A model generated the notes under the pieces. That model searched no databases. It had not been told where the DNA came from and saw only the letters and a program-made list of their open reading frames with translations. The position numbers and the translations under genes were made by a program. Below are positions 1-9,400 of a stretch of 64,000 nt of DNA, piece after piece. Within the stretch, counting starts at the first letter, position 1. Each line of letters starts with the position of its first letter. Origin of the DNA: Planctomycetota bacterium (lineage in GTDB: Bacteria > Planctomycetota > J058); contig JAMLIC010000009.1 in NCBI GenBank assembly GCA_023954375.1, forward strand, positions 1 to 64,000, given 5' to 3'.

Positions 1-41
1 TGAGCTCGAGAGACATCGCGCAGCGATGTCTCTCGAGCTCA
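1..41. repeat. Perfect 19-bp inverted repeat with GCA loop (hairpin module H)
   Basis: The left arm TGAGCTCGAGAGACATCGC and its exact reverse complement flank the 3-base loop GCA. It lies 3 bases beyond the stop of the minus-strand kinase gene, so it would be the first thing transcribed after that gene. Relatives occur at 51089-51128 and 51273-51314, where the inner part of both arms differs (AAATCGC paired with GCGATTT at the second). It could be a terminator hairpin or a dispersed repeat; no T-run can be seen because the window begins here. Confidence 0.8.
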
Positions 42-44
42 GAG

Positions 45-3000
45 TCATCGCCAGCGTGCGAGGAGGTCCCGGAAGTCGGGGTCGCGCCGGAGCGGGTCGA
101 AGATGGGGTCGCGCCGCAGCCAGTTGTCGAGGTCGTTGCCGTCGGCCCCGTCGTGCGGCAGGGGCCGCGGGAGGCGCGCGACCGCCTCGAGCGCCCGCCG
201 CGGCCGGCGGGCCGCGCAGACCGCGGCCCGGTGGAGCGTCACCCAGAAGCCGTCCGGGTGCTCCTCCTGGGCGTTGCGGTGGTCGGGGAACGCGCGCTCG
301 AGCAGGTCGAGGTCGCGGTCGGCGGCGCCCGGGCGGTCGAGCACCTCGGACACGTGGGCGCGAACGGCGAGGAACCCGATCAGCCGCGCGTCGCGCGCCA
401 GGAGGCCGTCGAGCGCGCGCCGCACCTCGAGCGGAGGGCCGCGCGTGTACGCGGGGCGGGTGCTCCCCGGGTAGACGAGCGCGAGGTAGCGGTCGGCGAT
501 GTCAGGGAGACGATGGACGGGGTCGTCGGGCGCGAGCGCCCGGGCGCGCTCGTCGTCGAGGCGCGGCGAGCTGGCCCCGACCACCTTCCAGGTGTCGTTG
601 AGGCGCTGGACGAAGCGGATCGCCGTGTTCGGCCTGAGCCGCGCATAGCGGGCGAACTCGAGCAGCGCGTCGATCGACCCCGCCTCGGTGCGGTGGCGCA
701 CGTGCGCGAGCTCCCAGCGCGCCCGGGCGGACCGCGGGTCGAGCGCGCAGGCGCGGCGGTAGCGCTCGCGGTCGGCGTCCGGGTCGTCCGTCCCGCGGGC
801 GGCGGCGAGCCGCGCCGCGTCGGCGCGCTCCTCCGGCGCGGCCGGCGCTGGCTCGGGCACGAGGGCCAGCGCGTCGAGCCACGGGAGCGGGTCGGTCGGG
901 TCGGCCTCGCCGGCCGCCCGCGCGGCGAACAGCGCGGCCGGGAAGACCGCCGGGTCGCCGGCCAGGCGCGCCCGGAGGAGCAGGGCGCCCTCGGCCGCGA
1001 GCGCCGGGCGCTCGAACGCCAGCCCCGCGCGCGCCAGGACGAGCCCCCGCCCGAGCGGCCCGTCGAGCTCCGCCACCTCGAGGCGCAGGGCGGCGTGGAG
1101 GCGCGGGAGGGCGGCCGGCTCGAGCCGGGCGAGGAGCGCCAGCGCGTCGAGGTCGAGCGGCAGCCCGCGGAGCGCGCCGTCGAGGAGGAGTCGGGCCCGC
1201 CCCCGCTCACCCAGGTCGAAGCAGGCCCAGGCCGCATCGCGCAGGCGGCGCGCCGCGAGCGGGTCGGGCGGCAGGTCGGCCGGCGCGAGCAGGCGCCCCT
1301 CGAGGGCGGCGAGGGCGGCGCGGGCGGCGCCAGGGTCGCGGCGCGCGAGCCGTCGCGCGCGCGCGCCGCGCGGGCCGCGAGGACGAGCGGCCCGGCCGGC
1401 TCGCCCGCCGCGAGCGCCGCGTAGGGTCGGGTCGCCGCCCCCGCGGCCAGGTCTGCCCGCAGGAGCGCGGTCGCCGGCGTCGCGGGCGGCTCGGTCGCCG
1501 GGTCGACGAGCGACCGCGCGGCGGCGGCGAGGGCGCCCAGCTCCGGCGCGGCGGTCGGCCGGCGCGCGGCCGCGTCGAGCGCCTCCGCCGCCTCCCAGGC
1601 GCGGCCCGTCGCGCGGGCGAGCGCCAGCAGGCGGCGCGCGACGCGCGCGTCGCCCGGCGCGGCGCGCAGGGCGCCCGCGAGCGCGTCCCAGGCGGCGTCG
1701 AGCGCCGCCGGGTCCGGCGCGTCGGCGGCGCGGAGGAGCAGCCCCTCGGCCAGGCGCCGCCGCCCGTCCGGGCCGCCGCCCGGGTCGCCGCCGGCCCGCT
1801 CGGCCGCCTCGCGCGCCTCGTCGATGCGCCCGAGGCGCCCGAGGACCAGCGCGCGCAGGGCGCCCGCCTCGCCCGCGCCCTGCGCGGCCTGGCTGGCCCG
1901 GGCGAGCGCGCCCAGCGCGCGCTCGAGGTCCCCCTCGACCAGCGCGGCGACCCCCTCGAGCAGGTCGGCCGCCGGCGCGGCGGCGGGCCCGAGCGCGCGG
2001 AGCTCGTCGAGCTCCGCGGGGCTCGTGTCGCCCAGCCGGACCTTCAGGCGGCCCCGCGCCAGCAGCGCCGCCGCGCGCTCGCCCTCGTCCAGGTCCCGGA
2101 GCGGCGGGTCGCCGAGCCGGACCCGCCCCAGGGCCTCCGCCGCGGCCTCGGCGCCCTCGTCCTGCGCCGCCACCTCGAGCAGGCGCAGGCGCGCGCGGCG
2201 CGAGAGCGCGGGGTCGAGCTCGCCCGACGCATCGGCGCGGTCGAGCGCCGCCGCGAGGGCCTGCGCGTCGCTCGCCGCCGGGCCGGCCGCCCGCTCCAGC
2301 TCCTTGACCGCCTGCGCCCACGCCGCGCCGCGCGCCGCGGCCTCCGCCCGCCGCGCCGCCTCGGCCCGCAGGACCACCCCGACGACGACGACGCCGGTCA
2401 GGGCGACGAGCGGCAGGAGGACCAGCGCCGCGGCCCGCAGGGGCCGCGCCCGCGCGCCCCGCAGGAGCCGCGACGGCCCCCTCGCGCCGGCCGGGGCCTC
2501 GCCGCGGAGGACGCGCTCGAGGTCGTCCGCCAGCGCCGCCGCCGTGGGGTAGCGGTCCTCCGGCCGCTTCTCGAGCGCGCGCCGGGCCACGGGCTCGAGG
2601 GCCAGCAGGAGGCGGCGCGGGCCGTCGGCGTCCACCGCCTCGCCCGCCGCGCCGGACTCGAAGGGCGCCGGCTCCAGCTCGACGATCTGCGCCAGCAGCT
2701 CGAGCGCCGTCTGCCCCGCGAACGGCAGGCGCCCGGTGGCGAGCTCGTAGAGCATGACGCCGAGGGCGAAGACGTCGGTCGGCGGCCCGGTCCGCGCGAC
2801 CTCGCCCGTGGCCTGCTCGGGCGCCATGTAGTGCGGCGTCCCCAGGACGGCGCCGTCGGCCGTGAGGCGCGACTCGCCGCCCACCTGCTTGGCGAGGCCG
2901 AAGTCGGTCACGCGCGCGACCAGCGCGCCGTCGCGCCGCTCGAGGAGCACGTTGTCCGGCTTGAGGTCGCGGTGCACGTAGCCCTTCGCGTGCGCCTGGC

Positions 3001-3394
3001 CGACGACGCGCGCCACCTGCGCCAGGAGCTCGACGCGCCGGCGCAGGTCGAGGTCGGCCATCGCGGCCCCGAGGCTCGGTCCGTCGATCAGCTCCATGGC
3101 GTACCAGGGGACCTCGGCCTGCGGGTCGGCGTCGAGCACGCGCACGGCGCCCTCGGCGTCGAGCGCGCGCATGGCCTCGACCTCGCGCGCGAAGCGCCGC
3201 CGCTGCTCGGGCGTGGCGCCCCGCCCGGCGAGGATCAGCTTCAGCGCCGCGCGCCGTCCGGTGCGCCGGTCGACCGCGCGGTAGACGGCGCCCATGCCGC
3301 CGCGGGCGATCGCGCCCTCGATCGCCCACGGACCGACGGCCTGCGGGTCCGGCGCGCCGCCGCGGTGGAGCGCGCCGAGCGGGCCCTGGCTCAC
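45..3394 (-). CDS. Membrane Ser/Thr protein kinase with repeat-rich sensor tail, one internal frameshift
   Basis: Hanks-type kinase. The Gly-rich loop GAIARGGMG is near residues 27-35, the ATP lysine is K52, HRDLKPDN is at 141-148 and DFG at 164-166, so it should be active. One membrane helix at about 321-342 is followed by some 770 residues of Ala/Leu/Arg-rich helical, TPR-like repeats. The GTG start at 3394 overlaps the stop of the upstream cyclase gene (GTGA), implying coupled translation. The kinase and first part of the tail are in one frame; the last ~440 residues (ending LLARWR) are in another, and the switch falls in the alternating GC tract at about 1345-1370. An indel error in a CG run is the simplest explanation; a genuinely broken gene is possible. 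Confidence 0.8.
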
Positions 3395-5478
3395 GCCGGC
3401 GTCTGGCCGCGCGGGATCTCGTCCGGGCTCTTGTCGGCGACGACCACGCGCCGCGAGAACAGCTCCTCGAGCGGCGTGCCCCGCGCCGAGAAGGTCCCCT
3501 TGACGCAGCAGCCGTGCGGGGCCTGGATCTTGACCTCGCCCTGCACCAGGAAGTCGAAGGTGAAGCGCGGCAGCTCCGGCGCGTAGCTCTCGAGCCGCAC
3601 GGTCTGGCCGGGCTCGGCCGGGCGCCGCGCGAACAGGATCAGCCCGAGCACGGTCCCGTCGCCGTTGAGCTTGACCTTCACCAGCAGCCCGCGCTGGCAG
3701 TCCTCGGCCCAGCGGTCCACCGCCATGGGCAGCGACGTCATGAACACCTGTGACCCGCTGCCGCTCGACTGGTCGATCCCGCGCACGACGTAGGTCGTGA
3801 CCTGCTTGGCCTTGCCCTTGAGCGGGACCGGCTTGAGCTTCACGCCCAGGACCTTGCCGTTGCAGCGCTCGAAGGTCGTCTCCGAGCACAGGACCATGCC
3901 CCGGCCGGCCTTCGACTCGACGCGCTGGGCGAGGTTCACGTTGTCGCCGATGACCGTGTACTCCATGCGGCGCTCGGAGCCCATGTTGCCGGCCACGAAC
4001 TGCCCGGAGTTGAGCCCGATCCCCATGTGGATCGGCGTCTGGCCCTCGGCCGCCAGCTCGCAGTTGAACAGGAACAGGGCGTTCTGCATCTCGACGCCGG
4101 CGGTGACCGCGGCCGCCGCCTCGTCGGGGATCTCCATCGGGACGCCCCAGACGGCCATGATGCAGTCGCCGATGAACTTGTCGACCGAGCCGTTGTACTT
4201 GAAGACGATGTCGACCATGTACCGCATGTAGCGGTTGATCTTCTCGACGACCTGGGGCGCGGTCATGCCCTCCGACATGCTCGTGAAGCCGATCACGTCG
4301 GAGAAGAAGACGGTGCCCGTCTTGGTGTCGCCGCCCAGCTTGAGGTCGATCTTCCCGCTCGCCACCTCGTTGGCGACGGTCGGCGAGAAGTAGCGCATCA
4401 GGTTCTGGCGCGCCTCCGCCTCCTTGCGGTTCTTGAGGAAGATCGCCGCGAGGGCGGCGATGCCGGCGAGCAGGTTGATGTCGTCGGGCGTGAACTTCTT
4501 CGTCCGGTCCTGCGTGTCGACCTGGATCAGGCCGAAGACCTCGTCGCGGAAGAGCAGCGGCGCGCAGGCCATGGACAGGATGCGGAAGTTGAGGATCGAC
4601 ATGCCGCCGGAGAAGCGGTCGTCCTCCATGGCGTTCTGCGAGAGGATCGCCTGCTTCTCGCTGCACACCTTGCGCGCGATCGTGCGCGAGATCTGCACCT
4701 GGTCCTTGTCGTTGCCGCCGTCCCCGCGGTTGCGCACGGCCACCGGCTCGAGCTCCTCGACCGAGTCGCCGAGGAGGATGAACCCGCGGTCGGCCTGCGG
4801 GAAGACGGTGAACAGCTTCTCGAGCACGAGCGCGAGCATCTCGTCGACCGAGTGCGACCCGGCGAGCATCTGCGAGATCTCGAACATGATGCTCAGCCGC
4901 TTCTGCAGCGCCTGGACCTTGTCCTCGTGCCCCTTGGCGCCGGCGAGCGTCACCTCGGGCTTGAAGACGATGCTCGCGTCGACGGCGTAGTCCGCCTCGG
5001 CGCCCTCCTCCTCGTCCTCCTTGATGACGAAGCCGCTCTTGGCCTCGGTCGCGGGGAGCCGGCCCGTGACGCCGCCGAGCGGCGCCGGCGAGGCGCCGAA
5101 GGTCGCCGCGCCGGGGGAGGCGCCGAAGGCGCCCAGGGCCACGTCCTCGCCCGAGAGCGAGAGCGGCGGCAGCGGCAGGGTGACGTCGTTCTCGTTCGAG
5201 TTGCTGTAGCGGAGGTTGATCCCGCCGACGGTGATCATGTCGGACTCGATCAACGCGTGCTTCTGGATGCGCTGGTTGTTGACGTAGGTGCCGTTCGACG
5301 AGCCCAGGTCCTGGACGAAGAACTTGCCGGCCTCGCAGCTGAACTGGAAGTGCTTGCGCGAGACGCCGGGGGCGAAGACCTGGATGGCGTTCCCGGGGTC
5401 CCGCCCGACCAGCTCGCCGCCCTTGAGGACGAAGATCTGGTCCCGGTTGGGACCGTTCAGGATCCGCACCGATGCCAT
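3391..5478 (-). CDS. FHA-GAF-class III adenylate cyclase
   Basis: Predicted to make cAMP from ATP under control of a phosphothreonine-binding FHA domain and a GAF sensor. The FHA domain spans about 5-92 (G25-R26, S40-R41-x-H43, SSNG at 60-63). The GAF domain is about 190-350. The cyclase domain, about 365-560, has both metal aspartates (D394 in FSDVIGFTS, D438 in FIGDC), the adenine-selecting pair K434/D512 and transition-state N515/R519, so the catalytic set is complete. A C-terminal beta-rich stretch (~585-695) is not recognised. There is no transmembrane segment, so it should be cytoplasmic. The downstream kinase overlaps its stop; an obvious idea is that the kinase phosphorylates a ligand of this FHA domain. 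Confidence 0.92.
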   Translation of the reverse strand: MASVRILNGPNRDQIFVLKGGELVGRDPGNAIQVFAPGVSRKHFQFSCEAGKFFVQDLGSSNGTYVNNQRIQKHALIESDMITVGGINLRYSNSNENDVTLPLPPLSLSGEDVALGAFGASPGAATFGASPAPLGGVTGRLPATEAKSGFVIKEDEEEGAEADYAVDASIVFKPEVTLAGAKGHEDKVQALQKRLSIMFEISQMLAGSHSVDEMLALVLEKLFTVFPQADRGFILLGDSVEELEPVAVRNRGDGGNDKDQVQISRTIARKVCSEKQAILSQNAMEDDRFSGGMSILNFRILSMACAPLLFRDEVFGLIQVDTQDRTKKFTPDDINLLAGIAALAAIFLKNRKEAEARQNLMRYFSPTVANEVASGKIDLKLGGDTKTGTVFFSDVIGFTSMSEGMTAPQVVEKINRYMRYMVDIVFKYNGSVDKFIGDCIMAVWGVPMEIPDEAAAAVTAGVEMQNALFLFNCELAAEGQTPIHMGIGLNSGQFVAGNMGSERRMEYTVIGDNVNLAQRVESKAGRGMVLCSETTFERCNGKVLGVKLKPVPLKGKAKQVTTYVVRGIDQSSGSGSQVFMTSLPMAVDRWAEDCQRGLLVKVKLNGDGTVLGLILFARRPAEPGQTVRLESYAPELPRFTFDFLVQGEVKIQAPHGCCVKGTFSARGTPLEELFSRRVVVADKSPDEIPRGQTPA

Positions 5479-5533
5479 CGACTCGCCCCCCCCACGCGCG
5501 GCGCCGCTCGCCCCGGGCCGCCCCGGGAGCGGG

Positions 5534-5539
5534 AGTATA
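5534..5539 (-). promoter_or_regulatory. Candidate -10 box (TATACT) for the cyclase-kinase operon
   Basis: In otherwise GC-rich sequence the minus strand reads TATACT, one mismatch from the sigma-70 -10 consensus, about 55 bases upstream of the cyclase ATG. No convincing -35 is visible. The rest of the divergent gap 5479-5769 holds no gene. Confidence 0.35.
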
Positions 5540-5769
5540 GCAGGCGCGGCCCCACGGGTCCGACGGCCACGGGTCCGATGGCCATGGAGTCCGCGGGGGT
5601 TGGGCGCGGAGGCCCGTGCGCGTGCCGCCCGGACGCGTCATGGCCGGGTAAAAGGGTGGGGCTACAGGGGTTCTGCGGTAGACACACCCGCGCGCGATGG
5701 CCTATCGTTGGCCTCGTCATGGCACCGCGGCGCGTCGGGCGCCGCACCAGCAGCAGGAGGTCCCGGACC

Positions 5770-6390
5770 ATGAGCACGTCGGCGGAGAGCGCGCGGCGCT
5801 CGCCTCCCAAGATCGAGTTCGCGTGCAGCTGCGGGAAGCGCTACCGGGTGCCCGCCTCGAAGGCGGGCAAGAAGGTGCGCTGCCGCGCCTGCCGCCTGAA
5901 GACCCGCGTCCCTGGCGACGCGGCGATCTCGCTCCGCACCCGCAAGGCGATCCTCGACGAGCTGGGGATCGACCCGGACGCGGCGGAGAAGGCGTACGAG
6001 CAGGAGCAGGTGCAGGGCTACAGCTGCGCCCGGTGCGCGGCGAGCCTGACCGAGGAGGAGCTCCCCGGCGCCTACGGCGAGGAGGGCCTCGTCTGCGCCT
6101 CGTGCCGCGCCGCCGAGGTCGAGCAGCGCGGCGAGCACGACGAGGAGCGCAAGAAGAAGGACAAGCGCCTGCAGACCTGGAGCAAGCAGGGCTCGGTCGA
6201 CGCGGCGAAGAAGAAGGCGTGGGCCTACTCGGCGCTGTTCTTCGCCGGCACGGCCGGGTTCGTGCACAGCTTCTTCGCGCCGGCCCTCGTCGTGAGCCTG
6301 GGCGTGGGGGCCCTCGTGGCCGCCGCGGGCGGGCGCGCGATCTTCGCGGCCTACGAGCCGACGCCGGAGCCGCCGCGCAAGAAGGCGTAG
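5770..6390 (+). CDS. Zinc-ribbon membrane protein
   Basis: 206 residues. The ATG follows AGGAGG (5755-5760) with 9-base spacing, which fixes the start. Two zinc-ribbon motifs are visible: C-x-C (FACSCGKRYRVP) with a partner CRAC near residues 18-40, and CARC/CASC near 84-110. A lysine- and glutamate-rich linker precedes two hydrophobic segments (about 155-200, ALFFAGTAGFVHSFF and the following VVSLGVGALVAAAGG). The zinc-ribbon-plus-helix layout is common in planctomycete membrane proteins of unknown role. It is divergent from the cyclase gene. No function is assigned. Confidence 0.85.
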   Translation: MSTSAESARRSPPKIEFACSCGKRYRVPASKAGKKVRCRACRLKTRVPGDAAISLRTRKAILDELGIDPDAAEKAYEQEQVQGYSCARCAASLTEEELPGAYGEEGLVCASCRAAEVEQRGEHDEERKKKDKRLQTWSKQGSVDAAKKKAWAYSALFFAGTAGFVHSFFAPALVVSLGVGALVAAAGGRAIFAAYEPTPEPPRKKA

Positions 6391-6458
6391 CGCCGGACGG
6401 GTGAGGTCGACGGACGCGCGGGCGAGGGGCTCCCCTCGCCCGCTCGCGTTCCGGAGGG

Positions 6459-9400
6459 TCACCCCGCCGCCAGCACGCCGAGCAGGAGCCAGCGCCAGAG
6501 CGCCACGAGGAGCCCGACGCCGCCGGCGCCGGCCGCGCGGCGCAGGCAGCGGGCGTGCGCGCGGCGCAGGGCCGGGTCCTCGCGCCAGGCCGGCTCGTGC
6601 GCCCGCGCCGCCACGAAGGCCGCGCGCGTCGGCCACAGCGCCTGCGCCGCGAGGGCGTCGAGGGTGGCGCGGGCGAGGCCGACGAGGAGGCGGTCGTAAG
6701 CCTCGGCGGGCGCGCCGACCGCGGCGAGGTGGCGCTCGGCGAGCGCGGCGTCGCCCGCGGCGGCGGCGTCGACGGCCAGCCAGGCGGCGTGGCGCGGGGT
6801 CGTGCCGTCGGGCGCGAGCGTCAGGGCGTACTCGCTCAGGGCGCGGGCCTCCTCGTCGCGCCGCCGCGCGCGCAGCGAGAGCATGTAGTTGAGGAGCATC
6901 CAGGGGCGGAGCCCGTCGCGGGCGCGCCAGTCGCCGAGCCACGCGACGGCCCGGGCGTGGTCGTCGAGGCGCGACAGCGCGAAGCCGACGCTCGCCCAGG
7001 TGTCGGTCGAGCCCTCGAGCCGCCCGCCGTGCGCGCGCAGGAGGCGGCGCAGGCCCCGCCGCGCGCCCCCGACCCCGAGGCGCTCGACCCAGGCGCAGGC
7101 CACGGCCCGCCAGCCGGCGTCGTCGTCGGGGCGGGCGAGCCGCGCCTCCACCTCGCGCCAGCGGCGAGCCGCGTGGCAGCGCTCCGCCCAGCGCCCGGCG
7201 ACGCCGGGGGCCACCTGCGGGCGGGCGCACGCCTCGTCGAGGACCCGGTCCGCGGAGAGCCCCCAGCCGGCCGCCGAGAGCGCCTCGTGGGCCGCGCGCA
7301 CGAGGTCCTGGTCCGGCGCCTGCTCGCCCGCGCGGCCGCAGAGCGCCGTGAACGCCTCGAGCGCCGCGGCGCGGTCGCGCCGCAGGGCGGCGAGCCGCGC
7401 CGCCCCCGCGTCCGCGCGGGCCGGCTCGCCCGCGGCGTGGAGGGCCGCGACGGCCCGCGCCCCGTCCTCCTGGGCGCCGTCCTCCTGCCCGCGGTCCTCG
7501 AGGGCGAGGTCGAGGAGGAGCCGCGCGCCGAAGGCGTAGTCCGGCGCGAGGTCCAGCGAGCGGCGCAGGGCGGCCAGCGCCCCGGGCCGGTCGGCGGCCC
7601 GCAGGCGCGCCTCGGCGGCGAAGCCCCAGGGCACCGGGTGGTCGGCGTCGAGCGTGACCTGCCGCTCGGCGTGCGCGAGGTAGGCCGCGTCGTCGCCCGC
7701 GTCGCGGCACCACCGCACGAGCAGCCCGAGGCCCCACACGTAGTCCGGCGCCTCCTCGAGCGCCTCGGTCATGAGCGCGCGGGCCCGGTCGACGTCGCCG
7801 CGCTCCGCCCACACCCACGCCAGCCGCCCGCGCAGGGAGAGCGGCGCGACCTCGCCGCGCCACGCGGGCGGGTGGCAGGCCGCCAGGGCCTCGTCGAGCC
7901 GGCCCGCCCCCGCCAGGAGCTCGGCCCGCAGGTCGTGCGCGTCGACGTGGCGCGGGTCGACCGTCGTGGCGCGGTCGAGCGCCGCGAGCCGCTCGTCGAG
8001 GGCCCCGGGGCCGTCGAGCGCCTCGGCGAGCCGCACCCAGCCGGTCGCGTCGTGCGGGCGGCGCGCCGTCAGCTCGCGGGCGAACGCCTCGGGCCGCCCG
8101 GGCTCGCCGTGGTCGCGGGCCCAGGCGCACAGCCGGCCCCAGGCCCAGTGGTAGCCCGGGTCGAGGCGCAGGGCGCGCTCGAGCCGGTCGAGGGCGAGGG
8201 CGCGGTCGTCCGCCTCCCACAGGACGTCGGCCAGGAAGCCGTGGTTCGCGGCGACGAGCGGCGCGCGCAGGGCGGCGCGCTCGAGGAGCCGCCGCGCGCG
8301 CGCCAGCTCGCCGCGCCGCTGCAGGGCCTCGCCCAGCGTGCGCGCCGCGCCGCCGTGCTCGGGGTCGACCTCGGCCGCGCGCTCGAGCGCGGCGAGCCGC
8401 GCCTCCTCGTCGCCCTGGAGCGCGTGGAGGCGCGCCGCGACCAGCCACACCGCCGCGCGCAGGGGGAAGCGGGCCGTGGCCTCGGCGACGAGGGCGAGGG
8501 CCTCCTGCGCCTCGCCGGCGTCGGCGAGCGCCTCGAGGAGGACGGTCCACGCGTCCCAGCGGTCGGGGCGCGCCGCGCGCGCCGCGCGCAGCTCCTCGAG
8601 GGCGGCGGCCGGGCCGACCTCGTCGGCGAGGGCGCGCCGCCAGGCGCTCAGGGCGGCGCCGGTCGAGGGCTGCCGGAGGGCCTCGTCCCTCACCCAGGCG
8701 AGCGCGTCGCGGCGCGCGGCCGCGTCGGCGGCGCAGGCGACGAGGCCGTGGATCGCGTAGGTGGCGTCGACGCGCCGCTCGAGCGCGGCGCGCAGCCAGC
8801 GGGCGGCGTCGTCCAGGCGCCCGGCGGCGCGGGCCAGGTCGCCGCGGATCCCCCAGGAGGCGGGCGAGGCGGGGTCGAGCTCGCAGGCGAGCGCCGCGTG
8901 GGCCAGCGCCTCGTCGAGCCGCCGCTGGTCCTGCCGCAGGAGGGCCGCCTCGCGCTGCGCCCAGGCGTCGCCCGGCAGGCGCGCGATCAGCTCGAGGAGC
9001 GGCCCCTCGGCGCCGAGGGGGTCGAGCTCGCGCAGGCGCTCGACGTGGCGGCGCTGCAGGCCGACGTGGTGCGGGAAGCGGGCGGCGGCCGCCGCGAGAT
9101 GGGCGCACGCGGCGGCGGGCCCCTCGACCTCGGTCAGGAGGTCGGCCACGCGGTCGTGGGCGCGGAGGTCGAGGGGCTCGGCCTCGAGCGCCTCGCGCCA
9201 GAGCGCCAGCGCGGCCGGCAGGTCACCGCGGCTCGCGGCCAGCGCGGCGGCGACGCGCCGCGCGTCGCCCGCGTGCGCGCGCGGCCGCGCCGCCTCGAGC
9301 AGGTCGGCGGCGCGGGCGTCGTCGCCCCGGCGCGCCGCCTCCTCGGCGGCGAAGAGCAGGAGGTCGCCGTCGTCCGGGCGCCGGGCGAGCGCGCCCTCCA

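Noticed and set aside
380..5641. A 1753-codon minus-strand open frame spanning cyclase and kinase
   Set aside because: Its first two thirds are out of frame with the cyclase and give Arg/Pro-rich nonsense; only the kinase part is real. Long shadow frames are expected at this GC content.
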